The notes: a model not told the origin generated them from the sequence alone. Numbered from the stretch's first letter, positions 51,439-60,037 are shown. The stretch is DNA of 64,000 nt from Paraburkholderia kirstenboschensis (GCF_904848585.1 NZ_CAJHCR010000008.1:124001-188000), one strand, 5' to 3'. A program made the numbers and translations.

Positions 51439-53424
51439 TTGAACATTCGTAAATTTATCGGTGCTACCAGTCGCGACGCGCTGCGTCTCGTGCGCGAAGC
51501 GCTCGGTGCCGACGCGGTCGTGCTGTCCAATCGCACGATGGACGACGGCAGCGTCGAGATCGTCGCCCTGGCCGACAGCGACCTCGCGGCGATCACGCCG
51601 AAGGCTCCGCGCGCCGACGCCAGCGCAGCGCAATTCGCATCGACGAATGCAGCGGCTGCACAGCCCGCGCTGAGTGCGCCGCGCGCAATGTCAGCCGCGC
51701 AGCCGATGCAGGCAAATCCGTACGCGAGCGGCATGCCGGACGTATTCTCGTCGGTGTTCGGCGCGAGCCCGGAAGCCGGCACCGAAACGACGGGCAGCTT
51801 CGCCGACTCAGCGCTAGCCGCCAGTCACGAAGCCCAGCCTGCTGCAAAGGTCGTTCCGAGCGCGGCCATGAATGCCGCGATGAATGCAGCCAAGGCGTCC
51901 GCCGGGCAAGCCGACTCGCGCAAGACCGCATTGCCGGGCGCGTCGGCAGCTACAGCCGCGAAGCACGCGTCGACGCCGCAATCGCAACAGATCCACGTCG
52001 GCCAGCCGAGCGCGCGAGCAGCCGCCGCGCGTTTGAACGAAGACATTCGCGCTGATCTGCTGAATGCCGCAGGCGTGCCGTCCGGCTCTGCCGCGCCAGC
52101 TTCGGACATTCACGCGCCGCGCACGATGGCCGAATCGAATCCCTGGCTGATCGATCACGCTCGACGGATCGCCGCCGACCACGAGCCGCAAAGCGAATAC
52201 AACGCACGTCCCGGCGCGATGACGCCGGCCGCCGCGATGGCCAAGGGTCTTGGCGCCGCTGTCGAACCGGGCAACGCCGCCGCGTCGCAGGCGGACAACA
52301 CACCTGATTGGGCTCGCGAAGCCGCGCAGGTCGCCGCACGCCGCGCCGCGCAGAAGATCGCACCGACGACGCTGCCCCCGACCGACGACTCGCGCACGCC
52401 TGCTGCTGTCGCTGAAGCGATCAAGGCGCGCATGGAACAGGTCGTCAAAGAAACCGTGATGAACGAGCTTTCTTCGATGCGCGGCATGATGGAAGAACAG
52501 TTCGCCGGCCTCATGTGGGGCGATCGTCAGCGCCGCAACCCGGCGCACGCGTCGCTCACCAAGCATCTCTTCGCCGCGGGCTTTTCCGCGCAGCTCGTGC
52601 AGATGATGGTCGCGAACCTGCCCGACGAAGTCGACAACATGGACGACGGCATGGACTGGGTGCGCTCGGTGCTCGCCTCGAATCTGCCGGTCATGGAAGA
52701 CGAAGACACGTTGATGGAACGCGGCGGCGTCTTTGCGCTGATGGGTCCGACGGGTGTCGGCAAGACGACGACCACCGCCAAGCTCGCCGCGCGCTGCGTG
52801 ATGCGTTTCGGCGCCAGCAAAGTGGCGCTGCTCACCACCGACAGCTACCGGATCGGCGGCCACGAACAACTGCGTATCTTCGGCAAGATTCTCGGCGTGT
52901 CGGTTCACGCGGTGAAAGACAGCGCCGACCTGCAACTCGCGCTCTCCGAATTGCGCAACAAGCACATCGTGCTGATCGACACGATCGGCATGAGCCAGCG
53001 CGATCGCCTCGTCTCCGAGCAGATCGCGATGCTGAGCCGCGCGGGTCAGCCCGTGCAGCGCCTGTTGCTGCTGAACGCAACCAGCCACGGCGACACGCTC
53101 AATGAAGTCGTGCAGGCCTATCAGCGCGGGCCGGATCAACAGCCGCTCGCCGGCTGCATTCTGACCAAGCTCGACGAGGCGACCAACCTGGGCGGCGTGC
53201 TCGATACGGTGATCCGTTACAAGCTGCCGGTGCACTACGTATCGACCGGTCAGAAAGTGCCGGAAAACCTGTACGTCGCGACCAAACGTTTCCTGATCAA
53301 GAGCGCGTTCTGCATTCCGCGCGATCACTCGCCATTCGTCCCGCATGACGACGATGTTCCGGCATTGCTGTCCGCGTTGTCCGCGCGCTCGACCGCCGAA
53401 TTGCACGAGGTCCGCTTTGGATAA
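51439..53424 (+). CDS. flhF: Flagellar SRP-like GTPase FlhF
   Basis: A 661-residue protein. The N-terminal B region starts NIRKFIGATSRDALRLVREALG. A long Ala-rich variable stretch (about 55-330) is far longer than in most FlhF. The C-terminal N and G domains of the SRP GTPase family have Walker A MGPTGVGKTTTTAKLAA at 435-451, then DTIGMSQRD and ILTKLDEATNLGG. It directs flagellar positioning. Start is TTG 51439, preceded by GGGGG; no ATG precedes the conserved start. Overlaps flhG by eight bases. Confidence 0.95.
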   Translation: MNIRKFIGATSRDALRLVREALGADAVVLSNRTMDDGSVEIVALADSDLAAITPKAPRADASAAQFASTNAAAAQPALSAPRAMSAAQPMQANPYASGMPDVFSSVFGASPEAGTETTGSFADSALAASHEAQPAAKVVPSAAMNAAMNAAKASAGQADSRKTALPGASAATAAKHASTPQSQQIHVGQPSARAAAARLNEDIRADLLNAAGVPSGSAAPASDIHAPRTMAESNPWLIDHARRIAADHEPQSEYNARPGAMTPAAAMAKGLGAAVEPGNAAASQADNTPDWAREAAQVAARRAAQKIAPTTLPPTDDSRTPAAVAEAIKARMEQVVKETVMNELSSMRGMMEEQFAGLMWGDRQRRNPAHASLTKHLFAAGFSAQLVQMMVANLPDEVDNMDDGMDWVRSVLASNLPVMEDEDTLMERGGVFALMGPTGVGKTTTTAKLAARCVMRFGASKVALLTTDSYRIGGHEQLRIFGKILGVSVHAVKDSADLQLALSELRNKHIVLIDTIGMSQRDRLVSEQIAMLSRAGQPVQRLLLLNATSHGDTLNEVVQAYQRGPDQQPLAGCILTKLDEATNLGGVLDTVIRYKLPVHYVSTGQKVPENLYVATKRFLIKSAFCIPRDHSPFVPHDDDVPALLSALSARSTAELHEVRFG

Positions 53425-54286
53425 GCTCGTCTCCGATCAGGCAGAAGGACTGCGGCGCCTTCTCGCGCGGAGCGGCTCGCGCGTGATTGCGGTGACGGGC
53501 GGTTCGCTGGGCGCCGGCTGTACGGCGACAGTGATGAACCTTGCAGTGGCGCTCGCGCAGCAGGGCAAGGACGTGCTCGTGATCGACGAGTGCCTCGGCG
53601 ACAAGTCGGTGAGCGCGATGCTCGGCAGCGTGCGCGGCGCCGGCAACTTTGCCGCCGTTATGCGCGGCGAGATGACGCTCGACGAAGCCGCTTTGCGCCA
53701 TGCGCTCGGCTTCTCGGTGCTCGCCGCCTCACGTGCGCATCGCGAAGGTTATGGCGCGGCGCAGTTCAGCGCGGTGCTGCATGGTTCGGCCGACATCGTG
53801 CTGATCGACGCGCAACTGGATCAGCAAGGGCACCTCTCGGCGCTCGCGCTGCAGGCCCATGACGTGATGATCGTCACGCGCATGGCGGCACAGGCGATCA
53901 CCGACGCGTATGCGTGCATGAAGCGTCTGCACTATGTGCATGCCATCGCGCAGTTTCGCGTGCTGGTGAACCACGTGCAGAGCGTGGAAGACGCTCGTAC
54001 CGCTTTTGCAAACCTTGCCGGCGTGGCCGGGCGCTACCTCGCGGTGGCGCTGGAAGACGCCGGTTGTATTGCCGCGGATGCGCGGATGGCACGAGCCGAG
54101 GAGTTGTCGCGTTGTGTCGTCGACGCATTTCCGTCGACACCGGCAGCGCGCGACTTCCGGCACCTCGCAGCCGAATTGCAGTACTGGCCGATGCGGCCAG
54201 CGATGTCGCCGCAAACGCCATGGATGGCGCCTGCGGCAGTTACAGCGGCGCAACACGCCGACCAACCGTCTGCGCAGCACGCCTGA
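53417..54286 (+). CDS. flhG: FlhG/FleN/YlxH-like MinD-family protein with altered P-loop
   Basis: A 289-residue MinD/ParA-fold protein that in other species limits flagellar number by opposing FlhF. The deviant Walker A is changed: GGSLGAGCT at 28-36 replaces KGGVGKT, losing both lysines. IDECL replaces the usual IDADL after the second strand. The rest (LAVALAQQGKDVLVIDE, VLHGSADIVLIDAQLD) keeps the fold. Start TTG 53417, with GAGG nearby, overlaps the flhF stop. Nucleotide binding or hydrolysis is therefore doubtful. Confidence 0.85.
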   Translation: MDKLVSDQAEGLRRLLARSGSRVIAVTGGSLGAGCTATVMNLAVALAQQGKDVLVIDECLGDKSVSAMLGSVRGAGNFAAVMRGEMTLDEAALRHALGFSVLAASRAHREGYGAAQFSAVLHGSADIVLIDAQLDQQGHLSALALQAHDVMIVTRMAAQAITDAYACMKRLHYVHAIAQFRVLVNHVQSVEDARTAFANLAGVAGRYLAVALEDAGCIAADARMARAEELSRCVVDAFPSTPAARDFRHLAAELQYWPMRPAMSPQTPWMAPAAVTAAQHADQPSAQHA

Positions 54287-54314
54287 GAGGCGGCACAAGG
54301 ACAAGGGGAGCACG

Positions 54315-55049
54315 ATGTATAACGCTCAGGGAAAGATTTCCCAAGCCGATGTTTTGACGAAGTACGCACCGCTGGTGCGTCGACTCGGCTTGCAGCTCGT
54401 TGCAAAAATGCCGGCCAGCGTGGATCTCGACGATCTGATTCAGGCCGGCATGATTGGCTTGCTGGATGCCGCGAGTCGCTACAAGGAAGATCAGGGCGCG
54501 CAGTTCGAAACCTACGCGAGCCAGCGGATTCGCGGCGCGATGCTGGACGAACTGCGTAGCAACGACTGGTTGCCGCGCAGCTTGCGGCGCACGTCGCGAG
54601 AAGTGGAGACGGCAGTGCACAAGGTGGAGCAGAATCTGGGCCGCTCGGCGAGCGAAACGGAGATTGCCGAACATCTGCAAATGCCGCTCGACGAGTTTCA
54701 GTCGATGCTGCAGGACCTGCACGGAAGCCAGTTGATCTACTACGAAGACTTCGACCGTTCCGCGGACGACGAGCCGTTTCTCGACCGCTACTGCGTCGAT
54801 CACTCGGACCCGCTTTCGGCCTTGCTCGACGACAGTCTGCGCTCGGCGTTGGTCGAGGCGATCGACCGCTTGCCGGAACGCGAGAAGTTGCTGATGTCGC
54901 TCTACTACGAGCGCGGCATGAACCTGCGTGAAATCGGCGCGGTGATGGAAGTCAGCGAGTCGCGCGTGTGTCAGTTGCACAGCCAGGCGGTGGCGCGTTT
55001 GCGCACGCGCTTGCGCGAGATGGCGTGGGCCAATGCCGAGGCAACGTGA
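54315..55049 (+). CDS. fliA: Flagellar sigma factor 28, FliA
   Basis: A 244-residue sigma-70-family factor without region 1. Region 2 is KYAPLVRRLGLQLVAKMP through GAQFETYASQRIRGAMLDELR. Region 3 is REVETAVHKVEQNLGRSASETEIAEHL. Region 4 is LPEREKLLMSLYYERGMNLREIGAVMEVSESRVCQLHSQAVARL. It directs class III promoters, of which fliC, motA and flgM copies are visible here. AGGGGAG precedes ATG 54315. It is inhibited by FlgM, encoded nearby. Confidence 0.97.
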   Translation: MYNAQGKISQADVLTKYAPLVRRLGLQLVAKMPASVDLDDLIQAGMIGLLDAASRYKEDQGAQFETYASQRIRGAMLDELRSNDWLPRSLRRTSREVETAVHKVEQNLGRSASETEIAEHLQMPLDEFQSMLQDLHGSQLIYYEDFDRSADDEPFLDRYCVDHSDPLSALLDDSLRSALVEAIDRLPEREKLLMSLYYERGMNLREIGAVMEVSESRVCQLHSQAVARLRTRLREMAWANAEAT

Positions 55050-55122
55050 GCGGCTCGCCTCGTGAGCTAGCGCTCAGCGGGGCGAATGAGTTGTGAAGCG
55101 AGGGCGTTACCCGCGCCTTCTG

Positions 55123-55533
55123 TCATGCGTCCGCCATTTCATGCTCGGCTGCGAGCGCGAGAAAAGCGGAACGCGACATGCCACGCGCCTGCGCGTATTC
55201 GTCGATTTCATGCACCAGAGCTTCGGGCAACGAAATGTTGATGCGTACCGCCCTCTTCAGCGCGGGAATATTCCGGGTTGTCACGAAACCCCACGTGAAA
55301 CCCGCGTAGTCAGGATTACGCCGATGCTCGTCTAGCGTCAGCCTTTCGGGAATCGGCAAGCCTTCGTCGAGCAGCGTATCCAGATGCGCCTCGATCGCTT
55401 CTTTTGCGTTCGCATAAGCTTCTTCCAGCGTATCTCCCGCCGAGTGACAGCCCGGAATATCCGGCACGATGACGCCGAACGCGTGCTGCGCGTCGCCCGC
55501 CTCGATTGCGATCGGGAAGATCAGATTTTTCAT
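55123..55533 (-). CDS. hicB: HicB-type antitoxin
   Basis: A 136-residue antitoxin: N-terminal HicB-like domain (FGVIVPDIPGCHSAGDTLEEAYANAKEAIEAHLDTLLDEGL) plus a C-terminal ribbon-helix-helix segment (RAVRINISLPEALVHEIDEYAQARGMSRSAFLALAA) for autoregulation. ATG 55533 overlaps the hicA stop. It neutralises HicA. It lies between fliA and flgN with no role in flagella evident. Confidence 0.93.
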   Translation of the reverse strand: MKNLIFPIAIEAGDAQHAFGVIVPDIPGCHSAGDTLEEAYANAKEAIEAHLDTLLDEGLPIPERLTLDEHRRNPDYAGFTWGFVTTRNIPALKRAVRINISLPEALVHEIDEYAQARGMSRSAFLALAAEHEMADA

Positions 55534-55712
55534 TTCAGCCCTGCCTGTTTCAAGATGCTGTTCAGCGTGCCGGCTGGTAGATCCCGCCTGGGATGGGGGA
55601 TGGTCACGAGCCCGGCTTTGAATGCGTGCCGAAAATGATGATGGCTGCCCGATATGCGGACGAGCCGCCAACCGTTCGCCTGAATCAGTTTTACGACTTC
55701 GGCACTGTTCAT
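55530..55712 (-). CDS. hicA: HicA-type mRNA interferase toxin
   Basis: A 60-residue dsRBD-fold toxin with the catalytic histidine His24 in ISGSHHHF and the C-terminal DLPAGTLNSILKQAGL. It cleaves mRNA when free of HicB. First gene of the two-gene unit, full length and intact. Confidence 0.92.
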   Translation of the reverse strand: MNSAEVVKLIQANGWRLVRISGSHHHFRHAFKAGLVTIPHPRRDLPAGTLNSILKQAGLK

Positions 55713-56144
55713 ATTGCACTCCTCTAATCATACACACGATTACACACCCTCGCTAGATGGAAGTTGACTCCCGCTTCGTCGCGACGCGTCAGCGCGCTCG
55801 CTGGCAGCGAAAAACTTCGTTGGGGAAAGAGGTGATTTGATCGTGCGCGACGGATTCCCGCCACCTGGCCGAATGGCTAAAGCAGACGGGGAAAGAGAAG
55901 GACGCGAACGCTAGAGGAGGCAGAAAACAAAAAGGGTTCGTCGAGACGACGAACCCATCTGTTCACGCAAGGCTGCTTGAGTTGGCCGCGTTGCTGCGGC
56001 GAGCTAGCCGCGAGTCATGAAGTTGTGGGCGAGTGGGGCGTCAGTGTCAAACGCATGCAAAGCATGCGAGGCCCGCATCGCGACAATCAGCATTCGCAGA
56101 AGTGAACACGAAACGCTGTCGCTGAGCGCCAGCGTCACCCGGCG
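55713..56144. other. Intergenic region between hicA and flgN
   Basis: About 430 bases without a gene. It contains the minus-strand terminator at 55924-55956 and a direct GCATGC-AAA-GCATGC repeat near 56054-56069. The hicAB promoter should lie in its first 100 bases. Confidence 0.5.
55924..55956 (-). terminator. Terminator of the flgM-flgN unit
   Basis: On the minus strand GGGTTCGTCG pairs perfectly with CGACGAACCC over TCT, followed by TTTTTGTTTTCTG. It is about 190 bases past flgN and before hicA. Confidence 0.88.
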
Positions 56145-56591
56145 TCACACCGCGGCGCGCGCCGGAATGCGTCCGTCCGGGCCATAGAAGTTGGCCTTTT
56201 GCGGCAACGCTACCTGCAACGCCGTCAGCGCCCGCTGGTTGTAATCCATGCGCACGCGAATCAGTTCGCCGTTGCTCGTGTTGAAGCGGCGCGCTCGCTC
56301 GGCCGCTTTTTGCAGCAGCGACCACTGCGCGGCGAGCCGCTCGTCGGTGCTGGCCGCGAGTTCCATGCCGGCCCAACCGCCCGGAAAACCCATTTCGGCG
56401 AGCAGTTCGTCGCGGCGGGTTTCGAGCTGCGCGAGCTCGCCGATCAGCTCGGTTTTCTTGTCGATGACTGGCGGCAGCAGTTCGACCGGCGACAAGGCAG
56501 TCAATGCCTTGGTCTCCAGCGTCAAAACGGAGGCAAACGCCTCGACGGCGGAATACTCTTCGATGAGGGTGGCAAGCAGGGCGTCTTTCAT
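56145..56591 (-). CDS. flgN: Flagellar export chaperone FlgN
   Basis: A 148-residue helical protein fitting FlgN by length, by the motif RRDELLAEMGFPGGWAG and by position after flgM. It escorts hook-filament junction proteins FlgK/FlgL. ATG 56591 gives MKDALLATLIEEYSAVEAF; an upstream start at 56663 has no support. Its ribosome site is weak, perhaps by coupling to flgM. Confidence 0.88.
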   Translation of the reverse strand: MKDALLATLIEEYSAVEAFASVLTLETKALTALSPVELLPPVIDKKTELIGELAQLETRRDELLAEMGFPGGWAGMELAASTDERLAAQWSLLQKAAERARRFNTSNGELIRVRMDYNQRALTALQVALPQKANFYGPDGRIPARAAV

Positions 56592-56685
56592 CTCAACAAC
56601 TCGCTGAAAACGACGGCTCGCGGACGATCCGCGAGTCGGGTTTGTCGAACGCCGCCCGGCCATTCACCGTACTTCGATGCGTCGA

Positions 56686-57039
56686 TTAATTGCCGGTCGA
56701 CGGGGTTTTGCTTTGCAACAGTTCGCGTGCGGTGCTCAGCACGCCGTCGGCGATCTTGCCCGAGTCGATTTGCAGCGTGCCGTCCTTGATGGCCTGCTTG
56801 ATCGACTCGACGTGCGCCGTATCGATGTCGGCCGAGCCGGACGCCGCGAGGCTGCGCAGGTGCTGCGACAGACCCGACAGGCTGACGCTGGCGTCGCCCG
56901 AACTGCTGGGAGTGGCTTGCGAGGCAGTGCTCGCGGTCTGCGCGCCGGTGTTGGCCGTCGCCGCGTCGCTTTGTTGCGAGCGGGACACGCCGTCTTTCAA
57001 CGTCGGCAGATTCGAATTGGTTTTGGAATCGACTTTCAC
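56686..57039 (-). CDS. flgM: Anti-sigma-28 factor FlgM
   Basis: A 117-residue protein, Ser/Thr/Ala-rich in its N half, with the FlgM C-terminal sigma-binding helices (SADIDTAHVESIKQAIKDGTLQIDSGKIADGVL). It binds FliA until hook completion, then leaves through the export channel. It has its own sigma-28 promoter as well as possible readthrough from flgA. Confidence 0.95.
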   Translation of the reverse strand: MKVDSKTNSNLPTLKDGVSRSQQSDAATANTGAQTASTASQATPSSSGDASVSLSGLSQHLRSLAASGSADIDTAHVESIKQAIKDGTLQIDSGKIADGVLSTARELLQSKTPSTGN

Positions 57040-57067
57040 GATTGGCTTCCTGAACGATTTGATTCTG

Positions 57068-57095
57068 ATAACGGCAACCGTCGATCAAAACTTTA
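57068..57095 (-). promoter_or_regulatory. Sigma-28 promoter of flgM
   Basis: On the minus strand TAAAGTTT (57095-57088), 12 bases, GCCGTTAT (57075-57068), 28 bases before the flgM start. The -35 is a perfect consensus match; the spacer is one base longer than usual. Confidence 0.78.
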
Positions 57096-57192
57096 GCGCA
57101 ATCGCTGCTGCTTTTTCCTTGTCTGTCAATACGATCCGGCCCTGAAACGGCGGACGCATCTGGATCGGCCGCCAGCTTGGAACGCTGGCGAC

Positions 57193-58791
57193 TCACAGTT
57201 GGATCTCCACCGTCGCGCCGTCTTTGACGATGCCCGAGATAACCTGGCCGTTGGGGGTCTTCACGCGGACCTGTTGACCCGGCGACGCATTGTTCATCGC
57301 GCTGCCTTCCGACGAAATTGCGAATCCTTCGCCGGCTGCGACCACGCGCACCGTTTGTCCGATCGACACCGCCGACGCGCTCTTCAGCATATCGCGGCGC
57401 AGCGGCATGCCGGCGGCAACGCGTGTCAACGTGACGGAGCCGACCGCTTGCGACGGGTCGGTCACGATCGCCTGCGGCAAACCCGTCAGATCGCCCTCGC
57501 GCGCGACCAGATCGGCGGCCGTCAGCACCTCGCCCGGCGACATCGCGCGGCCTGCGAGGTAGTAGGTGGCATGCAGCGAAATGCGCGCCTGCAGATAGAT
57601 GGTCCACGGACGCTGGCCCGCGCAACGCACGCCGACGGTCACGCGGCCCCACAGGCGTGCGCCGCTCGGCATGAACGGCTCCAGCATCATGCAGGCCGCG
57701 AGACCGCGCGGAAACGCGGGTGCGACGGTGATGTCCACTTTGCCAGGCAATCCCGCCGACTGCTGCTGCAGGAACGCGAGCGCGGTCGTGCGGATCGCTT
57801 CCGGGTCTTGCTGGCCGGGCAGCGGCTCAGGCTGCGCCGGTGCTGCCGCACGCAGATTCTGCTGTGCGACCGCGGGCGCGACGGGCCGTGTCGCGGACAT
57901 GCGTGCAGTCGGCGGCGCGGCGGCGCCACTGGTCGAATTCGCGGGCGCGCTCAAACGGGCCTTGATGGGCTTGCCGTCCGCGCCGATCTGCGGCGGCTCG
58001 CCACGCGAAGCGAGCGTGTCGAACGAGTCGGTTGCCGATGCTCCCAACGCTTGCGACGGCGCGGCCGCTGTGCGACTCGTCACGCTGGTCGGCGCGTTGG
58101 CCGCCACCGGCTGAACGCCGGCAGCCTGACGCACGCCGTTCGCTTGCGGCGCCGGTGTCACGACAACCGGAACCACACGGCGCGAGGCCGGCATCTCATT
58201 GAGGCGTGCGGCACCGTCGGCCGGATTGATGTTGCTGGGTGCGTCGGTTGCGTTTGTTGCGCTTGTTGCGTTCGTCGCGGCAGAACCGGCACGGCCCGGC
58301 GCGGGAATGGTGACGACACCGTTCGCGTCCGGCTTGAAACTCGTACGGATCATTTGCGGCGCGGCCGGCGCGTCGCCCGAGCCCGCGATGACGATCGAGC
58401 CGCTTGCATTGGCGGCGCGGCTGAAAGAATCGGCGTCGCGCGCGGCCGAACCGCGCGTGAGCGATTGCGCGGTGGCGGAGGCGAGCGTCGCCGCCGAGCC
58501 GACGCGTTTCGCGGGCGCTGCCTGCATATGCTCGGCAAGCTCGGTGAGTGCCGCCGGATTCTTTTCGTTTGGACCGGCAATCACGATGGGGCCGTCCGCC
58601 TCGCCGGCATGCGCGGCATTGGCGAACAGCATAGCGGCGGCAGGCGCGCAAAGCGCGGCGGCGCCGACACCGGGCACACCCAGCGACGAACTCAGCACGA
58701 GCCGCGCGGCGACGCGCAGCGCGGCCGCACACAGGCGATGCGCCGCCGCGCGTTTCGCGCGGTGCGTCGGATCGAAAGTGTGCTGGTTCAT
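57193..58791 (-). CDS. flgA: P-ring assembly chaperone FlgA, with long N-terminal extension
   Basis: A 532-residue protein about twice the usual FlgA length. After a signal-like segment (to about residue 62), a Pro/Ala/Thr-rich disordered region runs to about residue 315. It contains two similar phrases, GPIVIAGPNEKNPAA and GSIVIAGSGDAPAA. The last ~210 residues are genuine FlgA: LAFLQQQSAGLPGKVDITVAPAFPRGLAAC, then the SAF domain (VLTAADLVAREGDLTGLP) and KTPNGQVISGIVKDGATVEIQL. It assists FlgI polymerisation in the periplasm. Divergent from flgB. Confidence 0.9.
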   Translation of the reverse strand: MNQHTFDPTHRAKRAAAHRLCAAALRVAARLVLSSSLGVPGVGAAALCAPAAAMLFANAAHAGEADGPIVIAGPNEKNPAALTELAEHMQAAPAKRVGSAATLASATAQSLTRGSAARDADSFSRAANASGSIVIAGSGDAPAAPQMIRTSFKPDANGVVTIPAPGRAGSAATNATSATNATDAPSNINPADGAARLNEMPASRRVVPVVVTPAPQANGVRQAAGVQPVAANAPTSVTSRTAAAPSQALGASATDSFDTLASRGEPPQIGADGKPIKARLSAPANSTSGAAAPPTARMSATRPVAPAVAQQNLRAAAPAQPEPLPGQQDPEAIRTTALAFLQQQSAGLPGKVDITVAPAFPRGLAACMMLEPFMPSGARLWGRVTVGVRCAGQRPWTIYLQARISLHATYYLAGRAMSPGEVLTAADLVAREGDLTGLPQAIVTDPSQAVGSVTLTRVAAGMPLRRDMLKSASAVSIGQTVRVVAAGEGFAISSEGSAMNNASPGQQVRVKTPNGQVISGIVKDGATVEIQL

Positions 58792-58866
58792 TGCGGTTCT
58801 CCATCGAATGCATTTGGTACGCCTTGCATTCTATTGAGAGCCCCCTCTGCGCAAACGTTGAATAGA

Positions 58867-58920
58867 AGCCCCCTTTCCCGGTTATTCGTCCGATTGCTGC
58901 TTGCACTCGGCCCATAAGAT
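58867..58920 (+). promoter_or_regulatory. Probable FlhDC-dependent class II promoter of the flgB operon
   Basis: AGCCCCCTTT then TTATTC (58882-58887), three bases, CGATTG, 17 bases, ATAAGAT at the end. TTATYC-to-minus-10 distance equals that at flhB and flhF, and TGCTTGC after CGATTG is shared with flhB. A second AGCCCCCT copy occurs upstream near 58841, towards flgA. Confidence 0.55.
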
Positions 58921-59007
58921 GCACCTCATGCAAAAAGGTCTTCCCGCCTGATGCGGTCCTCACGCGAGGCGCACGGGAAGCCTCGGGACCGTTCTCCGGA
59001 GATTCTT

Positions 59008-59499
59008 ATGCTGGACAAACTCGATGCCGAATTCGCCTTTGGACGTGAAGCGCTCGATGTGCGCGCTTATCGCCAGGAGCTCCTGTCGTCGAATATCGCC
59101 AATGCCGACACGCCCGGCTACAAGGCGCGCGACGTCGACTTCGCTTCGTCGCTCGCCGGCGCGCTGAAAAAGACCGGCGTGGCCGTGCACACGGCCTCGA
59201 ACACCGCGACGCTTCCGATGGCGCAGCCGGCCGGCGTGACAAGCGGAATGTCGATGGCGTCGACCACGCCGGGCCACATGTCCGGCAAATCGACGCTGAG
59301 CCCGGCGGGCGGCATGCCCGACGACTACGGCAACCTGCAATACCGCGTTCCGACGCAGCCCGCGCTCGACGGCAACACGGTCGACATCGACACCGAGCGC
59401 GTTCAGTTCGCGGACAACACGTTGCACTTCGAATCGGGCATGACGATGCTGTCGAGCCAGATCAAGACGATGTTGTCGGCGATCCAGTCGGGCTCGTAA
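59008..59499 (+). CDS. flgB: Flagellar rod protein FlgB
   Basis: A 163-residue proximal rod protein: MLDKLDAEFAFGREALDVRAYRQELLSSNIANADTPGYKARDVDF at the N-terminus and the heptad C-terminus HFESGMTMLSSQIKTMLSAIQ. It is about 25 residues longer than typical through a Gly/Met/Ser-rich insert. ATG 59008 has GGAG upstream; first gene of the plus-strand flg operon. Confidence 0.96.
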   Translation: MLDKLDAEFAFGREALDVRAYRQELLSSNIANADTPGYKARDVDFASSLAGALKKTGVAVHTASNTATLPMAQPAGVTSGMSMASTTPGHMSGKSTLSPAGGMPDDYGNLQYRVPTQPALDGNTVDIDTERVQFADNTLHFESGMTMLSSQIKTMLSAIQSGS

Positions 59500-59601
59500 C
59501 CGGGTAACGGTCTGCACGCAAAGAAACACGCAGTACGCAAGAACAATCGCTACGGGAACTAACTTGAAGCCGGATCGAACCGGCGGGAAAGGTCAGCAAA
59601 C

Positions 59602-60027
59602 ATGCCTTCTTTGATGAACATATTTGGTGTTGCAGGCTCCGCGATGTCCGCGCAGTCGCAGCGGCTCAACGTGACGGCGTCGAACCTCGCCAACGCGGAC
59701 AGCACCACCGGTCCGGACGGCCAGCCGTACAAGGCCAAGCAGGTCGTGTTCGGCGTTGCGCCGCTCGGCGGCGCGCGCTCGGGCTCCGGCCAGCAGGTTG
59801 GCGGCGTGCAGGTCACCGGCGTGGTCGACGACCCGACGCCGATGAAGACCGCCTACGACCCCGGCAACCCGGCGGCCAACGCTGACGGCTATGTGACGCT
59901 GCCCAACGTCGACCCGGTCCAGGAAATGGTGAACATGATTTCGGCGTCGCGCTCGTACCAGGCCAACGTCGAGACCCTGAACACCGCCAAGACCCTGATG
60001 CTGAAGACGCTCACGATCGGAACCTGA
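59602..60027 (+). CDS. flgC: Flagellar rod protein FlgC
   Basis: A 141-residue rod protein: SLMNIFGVAGSAMSAQSQRLNVTASNLANADS and the C-terminal VNMISASRSYQANVETLNTAKTLMLKTLTIG, both FlgC hallmarks. It follows flgB by about 100 bases. Confidence 0.97.
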   Translation: MPSLMNIFGVAGSAMSAQSQRLNVTASNLANADSTTGPDGQPYKAKQVVFGVAPLGGARSGSGQQVGGVQVTGVVDDPTPMKTAYDPGNPAANADGYVTLPNVDPVQEMVNMISASRSYQANVETLNTAKTLMLKTLTIGT

Positions 60028-60037
60028 GGAGAGCCCC

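Noticed and set aside
53345..53416. Upstream start of flhG in the overlap with flhF
   Set aside because: The added residues are Cys/Pro/Arg-rich out-of-frame flhF sequence; TTG 53417 gives a family-like N-terminus with a nearby GAGG.
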